A stretch of 64,000 nt of DNA, taken from NCBI RefSeq assembly GCF_027307225.1, contig NZ_DAHUXJ010000053.1, positions 38,357-102,356 on the forward strand, written 5' to 3'. The DNA is from Bradyrhizobium sp. Its GTDB lineage: Bacteria; Pseudomonadota; Alphaproteobacteria; Rhizobiales; Xanthobacteraceae. A model generated the notes under the pieces. That model was not told the origin of the DNA. It searched no databases and was given only the letters and a program-made list of their open reading frames with translations. Each line of letters begins with the position of its first letter. Position 1 is the first letter of the stretch. Positions 17,791 to 26,779 of the stretch are shown here, piece by piece. The translations under genes were made by a program, and so were the position numbers.

Positions 17791-18948
17791 TCATTCCTCG
17801 TGTGACGATCGACCCAATGCACGCCCAATCTTTTGCGCGAGCCGCGGATAGCGGCGCAGTCCCTGCGCAGCGTGGTCGCGCAGGACGTAGGGAATGCCGC
17901 GCCAGCGGAGCGCAACGCTTGCGTCTGTGAGCGGAATCTGCATGGCACCAAAGCGGCGCTTGAACGCATAATTGCCCACGCTCAAATCGAACCGGCGAAC
18001 GCCTTGCTCGTGGAGGGCCGCCATGGTGCGCTCGACGATGAGCTTGCTGGGGGAGCAATGCGACCAGCGAGCGCCCGCATTGCTGATTCTCAGGACGACA
18101 AAATGATCGTCCTGCCTGACACCGAACATGGTCGCCACGACCGCCTCATCGCAGCTCAGGGTCGAAACAACAACATAGCCATCTGACAACCCGCGCCTGA
18201 CCAGATCCCGGTAGAAATGCGCGTGAGTTTCATCATTCAGCACGAACTCCAGACCGAGTTTCTGCATGCGCTCCTGTTGCTGCGCATCCATAACGTCAAG
18301 CGCCTTCAATGCCTCGTCGACCGAACGCATCATTCGAAAAGTCCCGCCGGGATGACGGCAAAACACGCGCCAATACCGCGCCATCTGGATTCGCTTGATT
18401 GAAGTTCGATAGGTTTCGAAATCTTCGCCGGTTTCGATGATATTCCCGTTCAGCGAGCTTGAGCCTGCGCGCCCCAACAATGCGAGGGGGTTAAATCCGC
18501 CCGCAAGCCTGCTCGGCATCTTCTTTAAACGAACAAGGTCGACGCCACCGGGCACCTTGCGCAATCCCGCCACCAGCGCCTTGCTAACCTCTCGCGCCTG
18601 CGCGGCGTCGAGCGTCACGCCATCCGCAAGCAGCGGCGCGTTGTAATCCGTCACATTCAGATCGGCGAATTCGACAATCCGCACGCCGTGGCGCACGCGA
18701 AGCACGAGTGGCACCAGCGCAATCCGCCGCCCGGTAATGCCGTCGCTGACGATCGCAATCAGCGGCAAGGCTTCCTTGAAAGCGCCATACCAGGCTTCGA
18801 ACCACATCGGATGCTGAAAGGCCGTTTCCTGGTTGGCGCCGGACCAGCATGCTGACGCGCGCTTCCAGTCATCGGCGAAGTCGATGCTGAAGCTGGGCGC
18901 AAGAGAAGATACTCGCCCGATTAGTCGCCCGGCTTCCGAGATCGTCAT
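17791..18948 (-). CDS. GNAT/CelD(BcsL)-like acyltransferase
   Basis: 385 residues with the FemAB/CelD-like GNAT arrangement: an N-terminal half (QETAFQHPMWFEAWYGAF, then IALVPLVLRVRHGVRIVEFADLN) and a C-terminal acetyltransferase domain (GYVVVSTLSCDEAVVATMFGVR, then GARWSHCSPSKLIVERTMAALHEQGVRRFDLSVGNYAFKRRFG cut into family-typical blocks). CelD/BcsL proteins occur in cellulose and exopolysaccharide gene sets and are thought to acylate sugars or lipid carriers. Directly precedes the acyltransferase-3 gene. Confidence 0.8.
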   Translation of the reverse strand: MTISEAGRLIGRVSSLAPSFSIDFADDWKRASACWSGANQETAFQHPMWFEAWYGAFKEALPLIAIVSDGITGRRIALVPLVLRVRHGVRIVEFADLNVTDYNAPLLADGVTLDAAQAREVSKALVAGLRKVPGGVDLVRLKKMPSRLAGGFNPLALLGRAGSSSLNGNIIETGEDFETYRTSIKRIQMARYWRVFCRHPGGTFRMMRSVDEALKALDVMDAQQQERMQKLGLEFVLNDETHAHFYRDLVRRGLSDGYVVVSTLSCDEAVVATMFGVRQDDHFVVLRISNAGARWSHCSPSKLIVERTMAALHEQGVRRFDLSVGNYAFKRRFGAMQIPLTDASVALRWRGIPYVLRDHAAQGLRRYPRLAQKIGRALGRSSHEE

Positions 18949-19320
18949 CGTCCGCCAACTTCCCTCAGCCGGTCCCGCTGCCGATCGTTCGACAGCATGA
19001 CCGCACCATTTCGGTCTTCTGACCTGGTTGTTGTTTTCCGCCAGTTGCCGTCAATTGCCGTACGGCTTCGGTTGAATTATGCGTGATGCCGTTGTGGAGC
19101 AGACGCGCGATCTTTGGCTGTTTATCCCGCAAAAAACAGGGTTTAGGCAATCGCAGCGGCTGACAGTTGGCTCATCACTGGGATATATGGCTAACGTCGA
19201 TATCCGCGGAACCTGAACAGAGCCGTCCAGAGCACCGATCTTTGCCGAACATCCTTAACGCAACCTGCCGGCGCATTGGTGCCAATTGCCGCTCAATCAT
19301 CCGACGTTTCAGCAAACGCC
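18949..19320. other. Intergenic region between divergent exopolysaccharide genes
   Basis: 372 bases separating the acetyltransferase and the first glycosyltransferase. It must hold both promoters. It is less GC-rich than the genes around it, but I see no strong dyad, repeat or reading frame that I would name. Confidence 0.5.
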
Positions 19321-20412
19321 ATGACGGCAGACACTGAACATAAGGCGCTGTTTCTCGGCGCGGGCGCAGAAATGCAATGCGGCATCGGACACTTCACGCG
19401 TCTGCTATGCGACGCCGTCGAGAAGCTCCATCCCGGCCGTTGCACCACGTTAACCTTGACGCGATCGGAGGGGTCGGTTGCCGAGATCTGGCGCGCGGTC
19501 GGCGCCGCCCACAGCGTGGTCTGCAATCTCCCGATCGTGGCCTGGAAGCGGGTGATCCTGCGGCCCTTGCTGGCGCTTTTGATCGCCCGCCTGCGGCGCC
19601 GCCGTGTCGTCCTGATCCAGCATGAATGGGCGAGCCTGCATTGGCTGCGGCAGCTCACCTATCTCCCGGCGCTCTTGCTCGCCGACACGATTGTCATGTT
19701 CTCGCCACTGGTGCGGGGCGAACTGGCCAGCCATCCGCTTCTCGGCTGGACGGCTTCGAAATGCGTGCTGGCGCCGCTGCCGCCCAATATCGACGCTCCG
19801 TCGGACATCATCGATTCTCCCTTGCGCGAACAACTCGCCACCGCGCGCAAGAACGGCCGGTTGGTGCTCGGCTATTTCGGATCGATCTATCCGGGCAAGC
19901 AGCCCACGGCGCTATTGGATATCGCTGCGGACCTGTGGGACCGTGGAAAAAAGCCGCTGACCGTCTATATCGGCTCATTCATCAGAGCTCTGGATAACGT
20001 CGAGCAGGATTTCTACGGACGGGTAAACGAACTCGGCTTGACCGATGATGTCATCGTCAGCGGCTACATTGCGTCCGACGCCGAGGTGTTCGGGTTGTTC
20101 GGCGAGGTCGACGCCTTCTGCTACCCGCTCGACGAAGGATTGACCGCGCGGCGCTCCAGCATTCTCACCTGCGTGCAATCCGGCCGGCCGGTGATCGTCA
20201 CCGGCCCCGCCAATGCGGATGAGTTCGATCATCACCCGCGGCTCAAGGCTCTGATCGATCGCGGCGCCATCGGCCTCGTTCCACGCGGTTCGCCGCCGCA
20301 AGCCTATGCCGATCGCATCATCGCCGCACTTGAATCGCCCCCCGCGCCCGTTCCATTCGATTTCGATGGCTGGTGGCAGGATGTCGCGAGGGCGATCGAT
20401 TCGGAGCTTTAG
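19321..20412 (+). CDS. Glycosyltransferase (GT4-like, family 1)
   Basis: 363 residues with a GT-B style layout. The N-terminal part has LFLGAGAEMQCGIGHFTRLLCDAV, a form of the glycine-rich loop of glycosyltransferase family 1/4; the nucleotide-sugar half has LVLGYFGSIYPGKQPTALLDIA and the ending with VDAFCYPLDEGLTARRSSILTCVQSGRPVIVTGP, equivalent to the EX7E-type donor site. The ATG at 19321 is preferred to a TTG 45 bases earlier. It adds a sugar in the exopolysaccharide repeat unit; specificity unknown. A pair of palindromic elements begins two bases after the stop codon. Confidence 0.85.
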   Translation: MTADTEHKALFLGAGAEMQCGIGHFTRLLCDAVEKLHPGRCTTLTLTRSEGSVAEIWRAVGAAHSVVCNLPIVAWKRVILRPLLALLIARLRRRRVVLIQHEWASLHWLRQLTYLPALLLADTIVMFSPLVRGELASHPLLGWTASKCVLAPLPPNIDAPSDIIDSPLREQLATARKNGRLVLGYFGSIYPGKQPTALLDIAADLWDRGKKPLTVYIGSFIRALDNVEQDFYGRVNELGLTDDVIVSGYIASDAEVFGLFGEVDAFCYPLDEGLTARRSSILTCVQSGRPVIVTGPANADEFDHHPRLKALIDRGAIGLVPRGSPPQAYADRIIAALESPPAPVPFDFDGWWQDVARAIDSEL

Positions 20413-20413
20413 G

Positions 20414-20580
20414 CTAGTGCGGCGAATTTGAAGTTCCTATCAGTTTCGCCGTGAGTTCGTTATAGGAACTTCAAATTCAAAGCCGCTACTCAAAACAATA
20501 AGTTGCTAGAGCTCCTTTGATTCCGAAGTTCGCATCGGAGGGGCCGCAATAGCTTGCGAACTTCGGAATCGGAGCTCTAG
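20414..20580. repeat. Paired palindromic elements (REPIN-like), copy 2
   Basis: Element A (20414-20490) begins CTAGTGCGGCG and has arms TTTGAAGTTCCTAT and ATAGGAACTTCAAA. Element B (20506-20580, 75 bases) starts and ends with CTAGAGCTC/GAGCTCTAG and has arms TTCCGAAGTTCGC and GCGAACTTCGGAA. Spacer 15 bases. Element B contains the last 24 sense codons and stop of the minus-strand Wzy-like gene. Confidence 0.85.
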
Positions 20581-21894
20581 TTGCGTCTTCAGACGAAAGC
20601 GCGCGAGATAGTGCAAGCCGAACACCGCCGTCAAAAAAGTCACCCACATAGGATCGGCGCGGTCGAGGAAGAAGCTTTCCATCGAAGAAAGGTATAGTCC
20701 GAACAGCCATACCTGGAGCAATGCCGTTGCCAATGGGCCACTGTTGCCCTGGCAATCGGCGGTATGGAAATTTCGCAAGGGCGCGATCACGAATACCGCA
20801 ATCAGCAGCGCCAACCCCGGCAAGCCCATCGCGAGCGTGATATCGAGATATCCGTTATGGCTATGGGCAGCCGAAGCAGCCCATTCCATGCCCTGCGGCA
20901 GATTTCGCACCGCGCTGCTTCCCCAGAACGACGCAAATCCATATCCCGTCCAAAGTTTCAGCTGCGCAGCCTCTAATCCAAAGGTCCAAATATCGGTGCG
21001 GCCGGTGAAGGTCGCGTCCACCGGCAACGCTTTGGAAATGGCAGCGAGATGGTCGCTCATCACACTGCCGATGCCGATCATATTGAGCATCACAAGCGGA
21101 GCCAGCAACACGATGGCGCGGCCCCACAGCGATCGGATCGATGCGGCGAAGGAGGTCAAAGCCAGCACCACGACGCACAGGGCCAGCGAGCTCTTTCCCT
21201 CAGTGTTGATAAAAAACACAACCGTCAAGCCGACCGCGATCCCGCCAGCGAGCCATGAACCGGCGCGGATGATGTAGATGCCGAGAAATAGCAGCATCGC
21301 CATCATGCCCGCCGCCATGTTCTTGTGTCCGAACACGCCGCGCCAGTCTCCAGCGAGCGCTGGCTCCTGGGCGTCGGTTGCAAGGTGAACCGACAGATTG
21401 GGAATCAGCAGGACGCCCAGGTAGCAAACGGCCAGCAGGCTCAAAATCGCGATCGCGAACCAGCGTCTCAGTTCGTTCTCCGACTTCGGCAGCAACAGCA
21501 ATGACGCGGCAACAGCCGCGACACAAAGCGACAGCACAAATCGGCGGGCGGAAGTACCCGGCTCGATCGACATCACGACGGTAGCAGCGGTCCAGCCGAC
21601 CAAAGCGAGATAGCCCGGCGAGATCAGCGTCGCAAATCCGCGCCCGCCGTCGCGCATCGCGAGGGCAAATGTTACCAGGGCGAAACAGCCGAAGGCCACA
21701 TAGGTCGAGGCTTCCTTGCCCGTCGTCACCTCGGCAAGCAGCATGTTGCTGAGATCAATGAACGGCTGCAACGATATCCAGGCCAGCAATAACGCACCAA
21801 CGAAGGCGCCCGTGCGCGCGATATCGATAGCCTCCCAGCGGGAAACCTCGCCGAGGACGGCGCGCGTATCGGAGATGAAGGCGAACCGGCTCAA
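20506..21894 (-). CDS. O-antigen ligase / Wzy-like polysaccharide polymerase
   Basis: 462 residues with about twelve membrane helices and the Wzy_C/O-antigen-ligase loop (DHLAAISKALPVDATFTGRTDIWTFGLEAAQ with LWTGYGFASFW and AHSHNGYLDITLAMGLPG), which holds the family's conserved Arg, Gly-Tyr-Gly and His-Asn residues. It polymerises or ligates lipid-linked repeat units on the periplasmic face. The start is a TTG overlapping the stop of the upstream glycosyltransferase (TTGA). Odd feature: the last 24 residues (from about 439, LELRFRSSQAIAAPP onward) and the stop codon are exactly the palindromic element 20506-20580, so the native C-terminus was replaced. Confidence 0.87.
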   Translation of the reverse strand: MSRFAFISDTRAVLGEVSRWEAIDIARTGAFVGALLLAWISLQPFIDLSNMLLAEVTTGKEASTYVAFGCFALVTFALAMRDGGRGFATLISPGYLALVGWTAATVVMSIEPGTSARRFVLSLCVAAVAASLLLLPKSENELRRWFAIAILSLLAVCYLGVLLIPNLSVHLATDAQEPALAGDWRGVFGHKNMAAGMMAMLLFLGIYIIRAGSWLAGGIAVGLTVVFFINTEGKSSLALCVVVLALTSFAASIRSLWGRAIVLLAPLVMLNMIGIGSVMSDHLAAISKALPVDATFTGRTDIWTFGLEAAQLKLWTGYGFASFWGSSAVRNLPQGMEWAASAAHSHNGYLDITLAMGLPGLALLIAVFVIAPLRNFHTADCQGNSGPLATALLQVWLFGLYLSSMESFFLDRADPMWVTFLTAVFGLHYLARFRLKTQLELRFRSSQAIAAPPMRTSESKEL

Positions 21895-22892
21895 GATGCG
21901 ATCTTCGAGGCTTTATAGGGTTGAGGTTCGATACCGAACGCGGCTAGCAGACCACCGGCCGCGACGATCATCGGATGCAAGGCGATCAGCGTCTTTCGCT
22001 CGGCGAGATAAAGGCGAACGGCGCGAAGCAGCGATAGCGGCAACAGCGCCAGAATCTTGGCGGCGAGCCGCACACGCAGCCACGGCGTTTGCGCCCCCTT
22101 GCGCTGGACGTGATAATTGATCGCGCCGATGCGAAGCCCGCGCAATGCGATCCATGACAACCCGGACCGGTTGTCCGGAACCGTTTCAGTGATGACCGCT
22201 TCGGCCGCCCAGTGAAATTTCATGCCACCCCGACGGCAACGGGTGAAGAAGTCGACATCGCCGCCGCCAAGGAAATTGAAGCGCGGATCGAACGCGGGGC
22301 TGCCGAGACGGTCGAACGCCGATCGTCCGATCAGGCAGTTTCCGCAGCCGTAGATGATCGGCACCGGCCCGCTTGCATCATAAGCGGGGCGAAACGCCGG
22401 ATGGCGCTGCAAGCCTTGCTTGGCTTCGTCATCGAAGCGCTGCAGAACCGGCCCACCGACGACGTCGGCGCCGGTCACTTCGGCCGAGCGCACCATCTCT
22501 TCCAGCCAATCCGGCGAGGCGATCTCGTCGTCATCGATCATCAGAAAATAGCGGGCCGCCGAAAATATTGCCTGCGCCGTTTCGAATGCTGCATTGATGG
22601 CATAGCAGTTTCCCTGCCGCGGTTCGACGACACAGAGTCCGGCAAGCCGGTTGGTCCGGAGAAATTCGCTGGCAACCGGCACGCTGCCGCAGGCCGCTGC
22701 ATCGTTTTCGACCACGACGACGGCGAAGCGTCGATCGGTCCGCTGATCGGTCAACGACCGAAGCGTTCGCCGCAAGTGCTCGGGCCGGCGGAAGCAGGGG
22801 ATGCACACAACGATCTCGATCGCTTGATCGAGCGAGGACGACATTGCCGCGATCGCGCGCGGCGTTTCGCGCCTGAGACTAAAGTTTCCCAT
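21891..22892 (-). CDS. Glycosyltransferase family 2
   Basis: 333 residues. GT-A fold with IEIVVCIPCFRRPEHLRRTLRSL at the N-terminus, the DDD metal-binding motif in YFLMIDDDEIASPDWLEEM, and GGGDVDFFTRCRRGG as the acceptor-side acidic motif, then a C-terminal membrane-associated helix region. It transfers a sugar onto the growing lipid-linked unit at the cytoplasmic face. The ATG at 22892 lies inside the end of the upstream gene (14-base overlap) after GAGGTG; an ATG 17 codons further in is possible. The stop overlaps the start of the Wzy-like gene. Confidence 0.87.
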   Translation of the reverse strand: MGNFSLRRETPRAIAAMSSSLDQAIEIVVCIPCFRRPEHLRRTLRSLTDQRTDRRFAVVVVENDAAACGSVPVASEFLRTNRLAGLCVVEPRQGNCYAINAAFETAQAIFSAARYFLMIDDDEIASPDWLEEMVRSAEVTGADVVGGPVLQRFDDEAKQGLQRHPAFRPAYDASGPVPIIYGCGNCLIGRSAFDRLGSPAFDPRFNFLGGGDVDFFTRCRRGGMKFHWAAEAVITETVPDNRSGLSWIALRGLRIGAINYHVQRKGAQTPWLRVRLAAKILALLPLSLLRAVRLYLAERKTLIALHPMIVAAGGLLAAFGIEPQPYKASKIAS

Positions 22893-23877
22893 CTGGCGGC
22901 ACCTCGATCCAGGGGAGTTGCGACAGGCGCGGCCACCATCGGCGGCGCACTTCCTCCGCGGCCGGGTTGGAGTCCAGCACGGACGCCGGAATTTCCGGCA
23001 TTTCCGCCGCCAGCACGTCATCGCGCAGGAAGATCGCGTTGAACCCGAGCGCATTCATGCCGACAAGACGATAGCCCTTGCGCCGGCCGACCGCGACAAA
23101 GGCGGCAAGGCTGGCGGAGCGGAACATCGCCTGGTCGGCAGGCAAGGTAGTGAACGAGAAACCAGGCCGGTAGGGAATGGTGAGCGCAAGACCGCTCGGC
23201 ACGGCGTTGTTGAACTCGCAAATCAAAATCCGCGGGCGCGTCTTCATCGCGCTCCACAGGTAAAGGTCGTTGCCGTCGATACCGAGCGACAGCACGTCGA
23301 CCTCATCGGGTACGCCGGCAGCGGCGAGCGCGTGGTTGACGTTATCGCGCGTGAACCACTCGGCCCGCATCACCGGCGGCGCGCTGCGAGTAGCAGGATG
23401 AGAGGCGAAGAAGCGCCGGCCTTCCCTGACGAAGACCGGGTCGCCGTCGAACAGGAAGCCTCGCCAGCGATGATGCACCAGAAGGTTGGTCGCCATGCAG
23501 ACGCGGCCGTCCTGAGAACTGATTTCGACCACGGTGCGGGATGTCGATCCCGCAAGCGTCAGCAGATACAGGAGGTGACCGTCTTCCTCGAATTCGGAAA
23601 AGCGGCTGAAGCCGACCTGATCGAGTGGGAGGATCACGCCGGAAGCCTGCAGTTGCTTCCAGGTAGCGACCAGATTCTTCTGGGCCACCTCGGACTGGCG
23701 GTAGATTGCTTCCTCCGATCCGCGAGCCAACTCGACCAGCCGGCGTTTGATGGCGCGAAGCGAAGGCACACCACGCAGGCGCGCCTTGGCCAAGTCCAGC
23801 AATTGCCGGCCGAGGGCGGGTCGCGGCGCGGCCAAGGACGAGGTGGAAGACTGATACTCGGTCGTTGTTTGGCTCAT
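22879..23877 (-). CDS. Methyltransferase-like protein of the exopolysaccharide cluster
   Basis: 332 residues. The N-terminal third is helical and basic (KARLRGVPSLRAIKRRLVELARG). The middle has VVEISSQDGRVCMATNLLVHHRWRGFLFDGDP, which reads like the first two strands of a Rossmann methyltransferase (E-x-x-x-x-D-G then an acidic residue at strand 2), and VDVLSLGIDGNDLYLWSAM resembles FkbM-type motif LDVEG-N-E. I infer a SAM-dependent sugar methyltransferase, but the glycine-rich loop is weak. No good ribosome site is seen. Overlaps the GT2 gene by 14 bases. Confidence 0.6.
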   Translation of the reverse strand: MSQTTTEYQSSTSSLAAPRPALGRQLLDLAKARLRGVPSLRAIKRRLVELARGSEEAIYRQSEVAQKNLVATWKQLQASGVILPLDQVGFSRFSEFEEDGHLLYLLTLAGSTSRTVVEISSQDGRVCMATNLLVHHRWRGFLFDGDPVFVREGRRFFASHPATRSAPPVMRAEWFTRDNVNHALAAAGVPDEVDVLSLGIDGNDLYLWSAMKTRPRILICEFNNAVPSGLALTIPYRPGFSFTTLPADQAMFRSASLAAFVAVGRRKGYRLVGMNALGFNAIFLRDDVLAAEMPEIPASVLDSNPAAEEVRRRWWPRLSQLPWIEVPPDGKL

Positions 23878-23934
23878 CGGACGTTCAATTCGTTAAGGAC
23901 TGCGTTACTTCCCGGCGTATGGCGTTCGTATCCA

Positions 23935-25038
23935 TCACGCCTTGTGGCGAAATTCGTCGATCACGTCGAACAGCGGCTTGCGCCTGAGTTCGGCATCGAG
24001 CGGCAACGGCCGGTTGGGCATACCATCCCGGCGTTTAAAATAGATTGGCACCCAGGTGTATCGATCGCTGAGACCCCAGGTCAGGACCGCTTTCGGCCGA
24101 ACCACCTCGTAAACCGTTTGTAAAAACTGGTCGGCGAGATCGGCCACCAGTTTGTCCCGCTCGTGGATTTCGCCAGGCAAGTCACGGTCGATCACATCAA
24201 GCTCGGTGATCCAGACATCGAGATCGAGGGCTTTGATTTCCGTCAGGAGCGCCTGCAAGCCATCACGATCGATCGTGCGGCTGGCGAACAGATGCGCCTG
24301 CAATCCAACGGCATGCAATGGCACGTTGCGGTCTCGCAGCGACCGCAGCAACTGAAGCAGCGCGCTTCGCTTTGCCGAAAAGCGCTCTCCGGCATATTCC
24401 ACATCGTATTCATTGAGCACGAGCCGCGCGTCGGAATCGACCGCAGCGGTGGTCTCGAGCGCGATCCGCAGATAGTCGGGCCCGAGCCGTTTCGCCCAGA
24501 TCGAGGGGCGTAGCGACGCGGCGCTTTCGGGCCAGTCGACCAGAGGCTCGTTGATCACGTCCCACGATGGAATTGCGCCTTTATATCGCGACACCACCGT
24601 CTCGATGTGATCGATGAGTTCGCGTTCGGCATCCGCGTGCGTTGCGATCTGTTCGGTCCATTTCGGCAGCGCGCCGTACCAGGCGAGCGTATGGCCGCGA
24701 ACCTGGATACCGTTCTGGCGCGCGAAGTCGACAATCGCGTCGGCCTTCTCGAACCGGTATTGGTCCGGCGTCGGCCGCAGCTCGAGCCATTTGAGTTCGC
24801 TCTCCGGCACGACCAGCTGGCAGTCGGCGATCACCGCCTCGCGATAGGATTGATCGGCCGCGAGCGCATCGGATCGCACCGCCGCGCCATAGGGAATGAA
24901 ATTCCCCTCGGCCGAAGGCTTTGACGGTGTCGCAAATGCGGACATGGCGGACAACTGACCTGTGCCGAAAACGGTCAGTGCCGCGGCCGATGCCGTGCCG
25001 GCGAGAAAACCGCGCCGGGAATGCGTCTCTATCGACAT
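23935..25038 (-). CDS. Secreted endo-1,4-beta-xylanase-type glycosidase (GH10)
   Basis: 367 residues. A twin-arginine leader (SRRGFLAGTASAAALTVFG) indicates folded export. The GH10 domain follows with HTLAWYGALPKW, the acid/base Glu164 in SWDVINEP, and the nucleophile Glu279 in WITELDV; HAVGLQAHLF and LTWGLSDRYTW are further family motifs. In a polysaccharide locus such an enzyme more likely trims or releases the cell's own polymer than degrades xylan. The start at 25038 is chosen because the leader follows at once; a further 32 codons are open upstream. Last of the minus-strand genes; divergent from the flippase. Confidence 0.9.
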   Translation of the reverse strand: MSIETHSRRGFLAGTASAAALTVFGTGQLSAMSAFATPSKPSAEGNFIPYGAAVRSDALAADQSYREAVIADCQLVVPESELKWLELRPTPDQYRFEKADAIVDFARQNGIQVRGHTLAWYGALPKWTEQIATHADAERELIDHIETVVSRYKGAIPSWDVINEPLVDWPESAASLRPSIWAKRLGPDYLRIALETTAAVDSDARLVLNEYDVEYAGERFSAKRSALLQLLRSLRDRNVPLHAVGLQAHLFASRTIDRDGLQALLTEIKALDLDVWITELDVIDRDLPGEIHERDKLVADLADQFLQTVYEVVRPKAVLTWGLSDRYTWVPIYFKRRDGMPNRPLPLDAELRRKPLFDVIDEFRHKA

Positions 25039-25231
25039 TGATTCAACCTGAAATCGGGCCTGCCAAATCGTTTGCACGAATACTCGCACCAACAACTGCA
25101 ATATCCGGTCCAGCGCAGTCCTTTGCAGCACCAAATGTCGGCGATGGTTACCGCATACGGATTAACCAGACCTTCAGCATCCCCAACACGGCGAAGCCGC
25201 GCGGCATTAATCTTGCTCTCGGGACACCAAG

Positions 25232-26545
25232 ATGAAATCTGAACCGTTAAGCACGCTCGAACTGGATACGCCCGTCATCTCGCTGGCATCGCGGCTGCTC
25301 GCGGCGCTGACGCATGCCTTCCGTACGCAGTTCGCCAACTATCTTCAGGTCTTCGCCGGCACCGGCGCGCGCCTCTTTCTTCAGGCGGTTTACTTCTTCC
25401 TTCTGGCCAACACGCTATCGCTGCACGACATGGGCGTGTTTGCCTCGGCCTCCTCGACCGGGATCATGATCGGGTGCTTCTCGGGATTCGGCTTTGCTTC
25501 CCTTGCCTACAGGGCATCCGCTGGCAAGCGCCGCACGCTCGGCGGCTATCTCGCGATCTTCTACGCAAGCTGGCTGATCGCTTTGCCGCTCTGCCTCGCC
25601 GCCTCGTTGCCGATTTTCTATTTTCTGTTTACGTCGTCGCTGTCGCTAGCGGCGTTTCTCCTGATCATCGCGGTCGAAACCGGCCTGTGGCGGATCGTGG
25701 AGATGATCCACCAGGTCAATAACGGCCTCGGACGCTATGCGTCGGCGTCGCTTGTCATCAGCTGCGGGGCGGCGCTGCGGACCGCCGGCGCCGTTACTTT
25801 CGCTCTCTCCGGCAAGCACGATGTCGAGGCCTGGGCCCTTGTCTATTTCGCGTTCAATCTGGCGGCGATGGCGCTCGCGATCGCCGCGTTTCAACCGCGC
25901 ATCAAATTACGCTGGAAAACTCAGATCTTCTTCGGCCGCATGCGCGAGGCACTGCTGTTCTCGGTCGCCTACTGCGCTTCGATTGCGCAGAACGAGATTG
26001 ACAAGCTCGTGTTGCTGTCGCTCGCCGATCAGCGCACCGTCGGCATCTATGCGATCTCCACCCGCATCATCGATTTTACGTCGGTGCCGATCCGCAGCTT
26101 CTATGTACTGTATTCGCGAAAGCTGATCATCGAGGGCTACCGGCGCAGCCAGCTTCGCCGCAGCCTCGGCGTCGAGGTCCTGATCGCGCTGATCTCGACC
26201 GCCGGCCTCTCCGCGCTGCTGGTGACGCTTTCGATCTGGCCGGATCTGCTCGGCCATAATGTTGCGGTTGCGGCACAGCTGTTCGGCGTGCTGCTGGCCG
26301 TGCCGGCTTTCAAGAATCTGCTCGAGTTTCATTCCGAGCTTTTCTTCGTGTATCAGCACATGACGATCCGCGCCGTACTGGCAACCGTGCTGGTGGGAAT
26401 GAAGGCCGCAGCCCTCGCGCTGCTGCTGATCCACTTCGACAACATCGTCGACTGGGGGATTTGGCTCAACGCCCTCTATTTCGGACTTTATGTGTTCTCT
26501 GCCGCATCCGTTTACGGCTCGATATTCGGAGGCAGCGGCCGATGA
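25232..26545 (+). CDS. Wzx-like polysaccharide flippase / exporter
   Basis: 437 residues with about twelve predicted membrane helices and few charged residues between them (for example LQAVYFFLLANTLSLHDMGVFASASS, and SVAYCASIAQNEIDKLVLLSLADQRTVGIYAISTRIID, a typical Wzx/MATE-like inner repeat). It belongs to the polysaccharide biosynthesis (RfbX) superfamily, which flip undecaprenyl-linked repeat units to the periplasm. It sits between the GH10 gene (divergent) and the chain-length gene. Ribosome site is weak. Family call is from topology and context rather than strict motifs. Confidence 0.8.
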   Translation: MKSEPLSTLELDTPVISLASRLLAALTHAFRTQFANYLQVFAGTGARLFLQAVYFFLLANTLSLHDMGVFASASSTGIMIGCFSGFGFASLAYRASAGKRRTLGGYLAIFYASWLIALPLCLAASLPIFYFLFTSSLSLAAFLLIIAVETGLWRIVEMIHQVNNGLGRYASASLVISCGAALRTAGAVTFALSGKHDVEAWALVYFAFNLAAMALAIAAFQPRIKLRWKTQIFFGRMREALLFSVAYCASIAQNEIDKLVLLSLADQRTVGIYAISTRIIDFTSVPIRSFYVLYSRKLIIEGYRRSQLRRSLGVEVLIALISTAGLSALLVTLSIWPDLLGHNVAVAAQLFGVLLAVPAFKNLLEFHSELFFVYQHMTIRAVLATVLVGMKAAALALLLIHFDNIVDWGIWLNALYFGLYVFSAASVYGSIFGGSGR

Positions 26546-26779
26546 CGGCGCGCGATTCCAAAACCGATAACCAATCGTTAACCGTCGAACGCGGCGTTTG
26601 GTCCGACGACGAAAGGACGCGAGCAACTCGACGTTTAAACGGTTTCTTTGCCAATTCGGTGAATAGTCCTTCAATGAGTATGGTAAATTTTTCCTGTTGC
26701 GTTCTTTTTACGCCCGACGTTACCCGAGAAGTAACCGCTCAGACGATGCGTTCGGCGGTTCGAACGGAAACCGGGGCTC

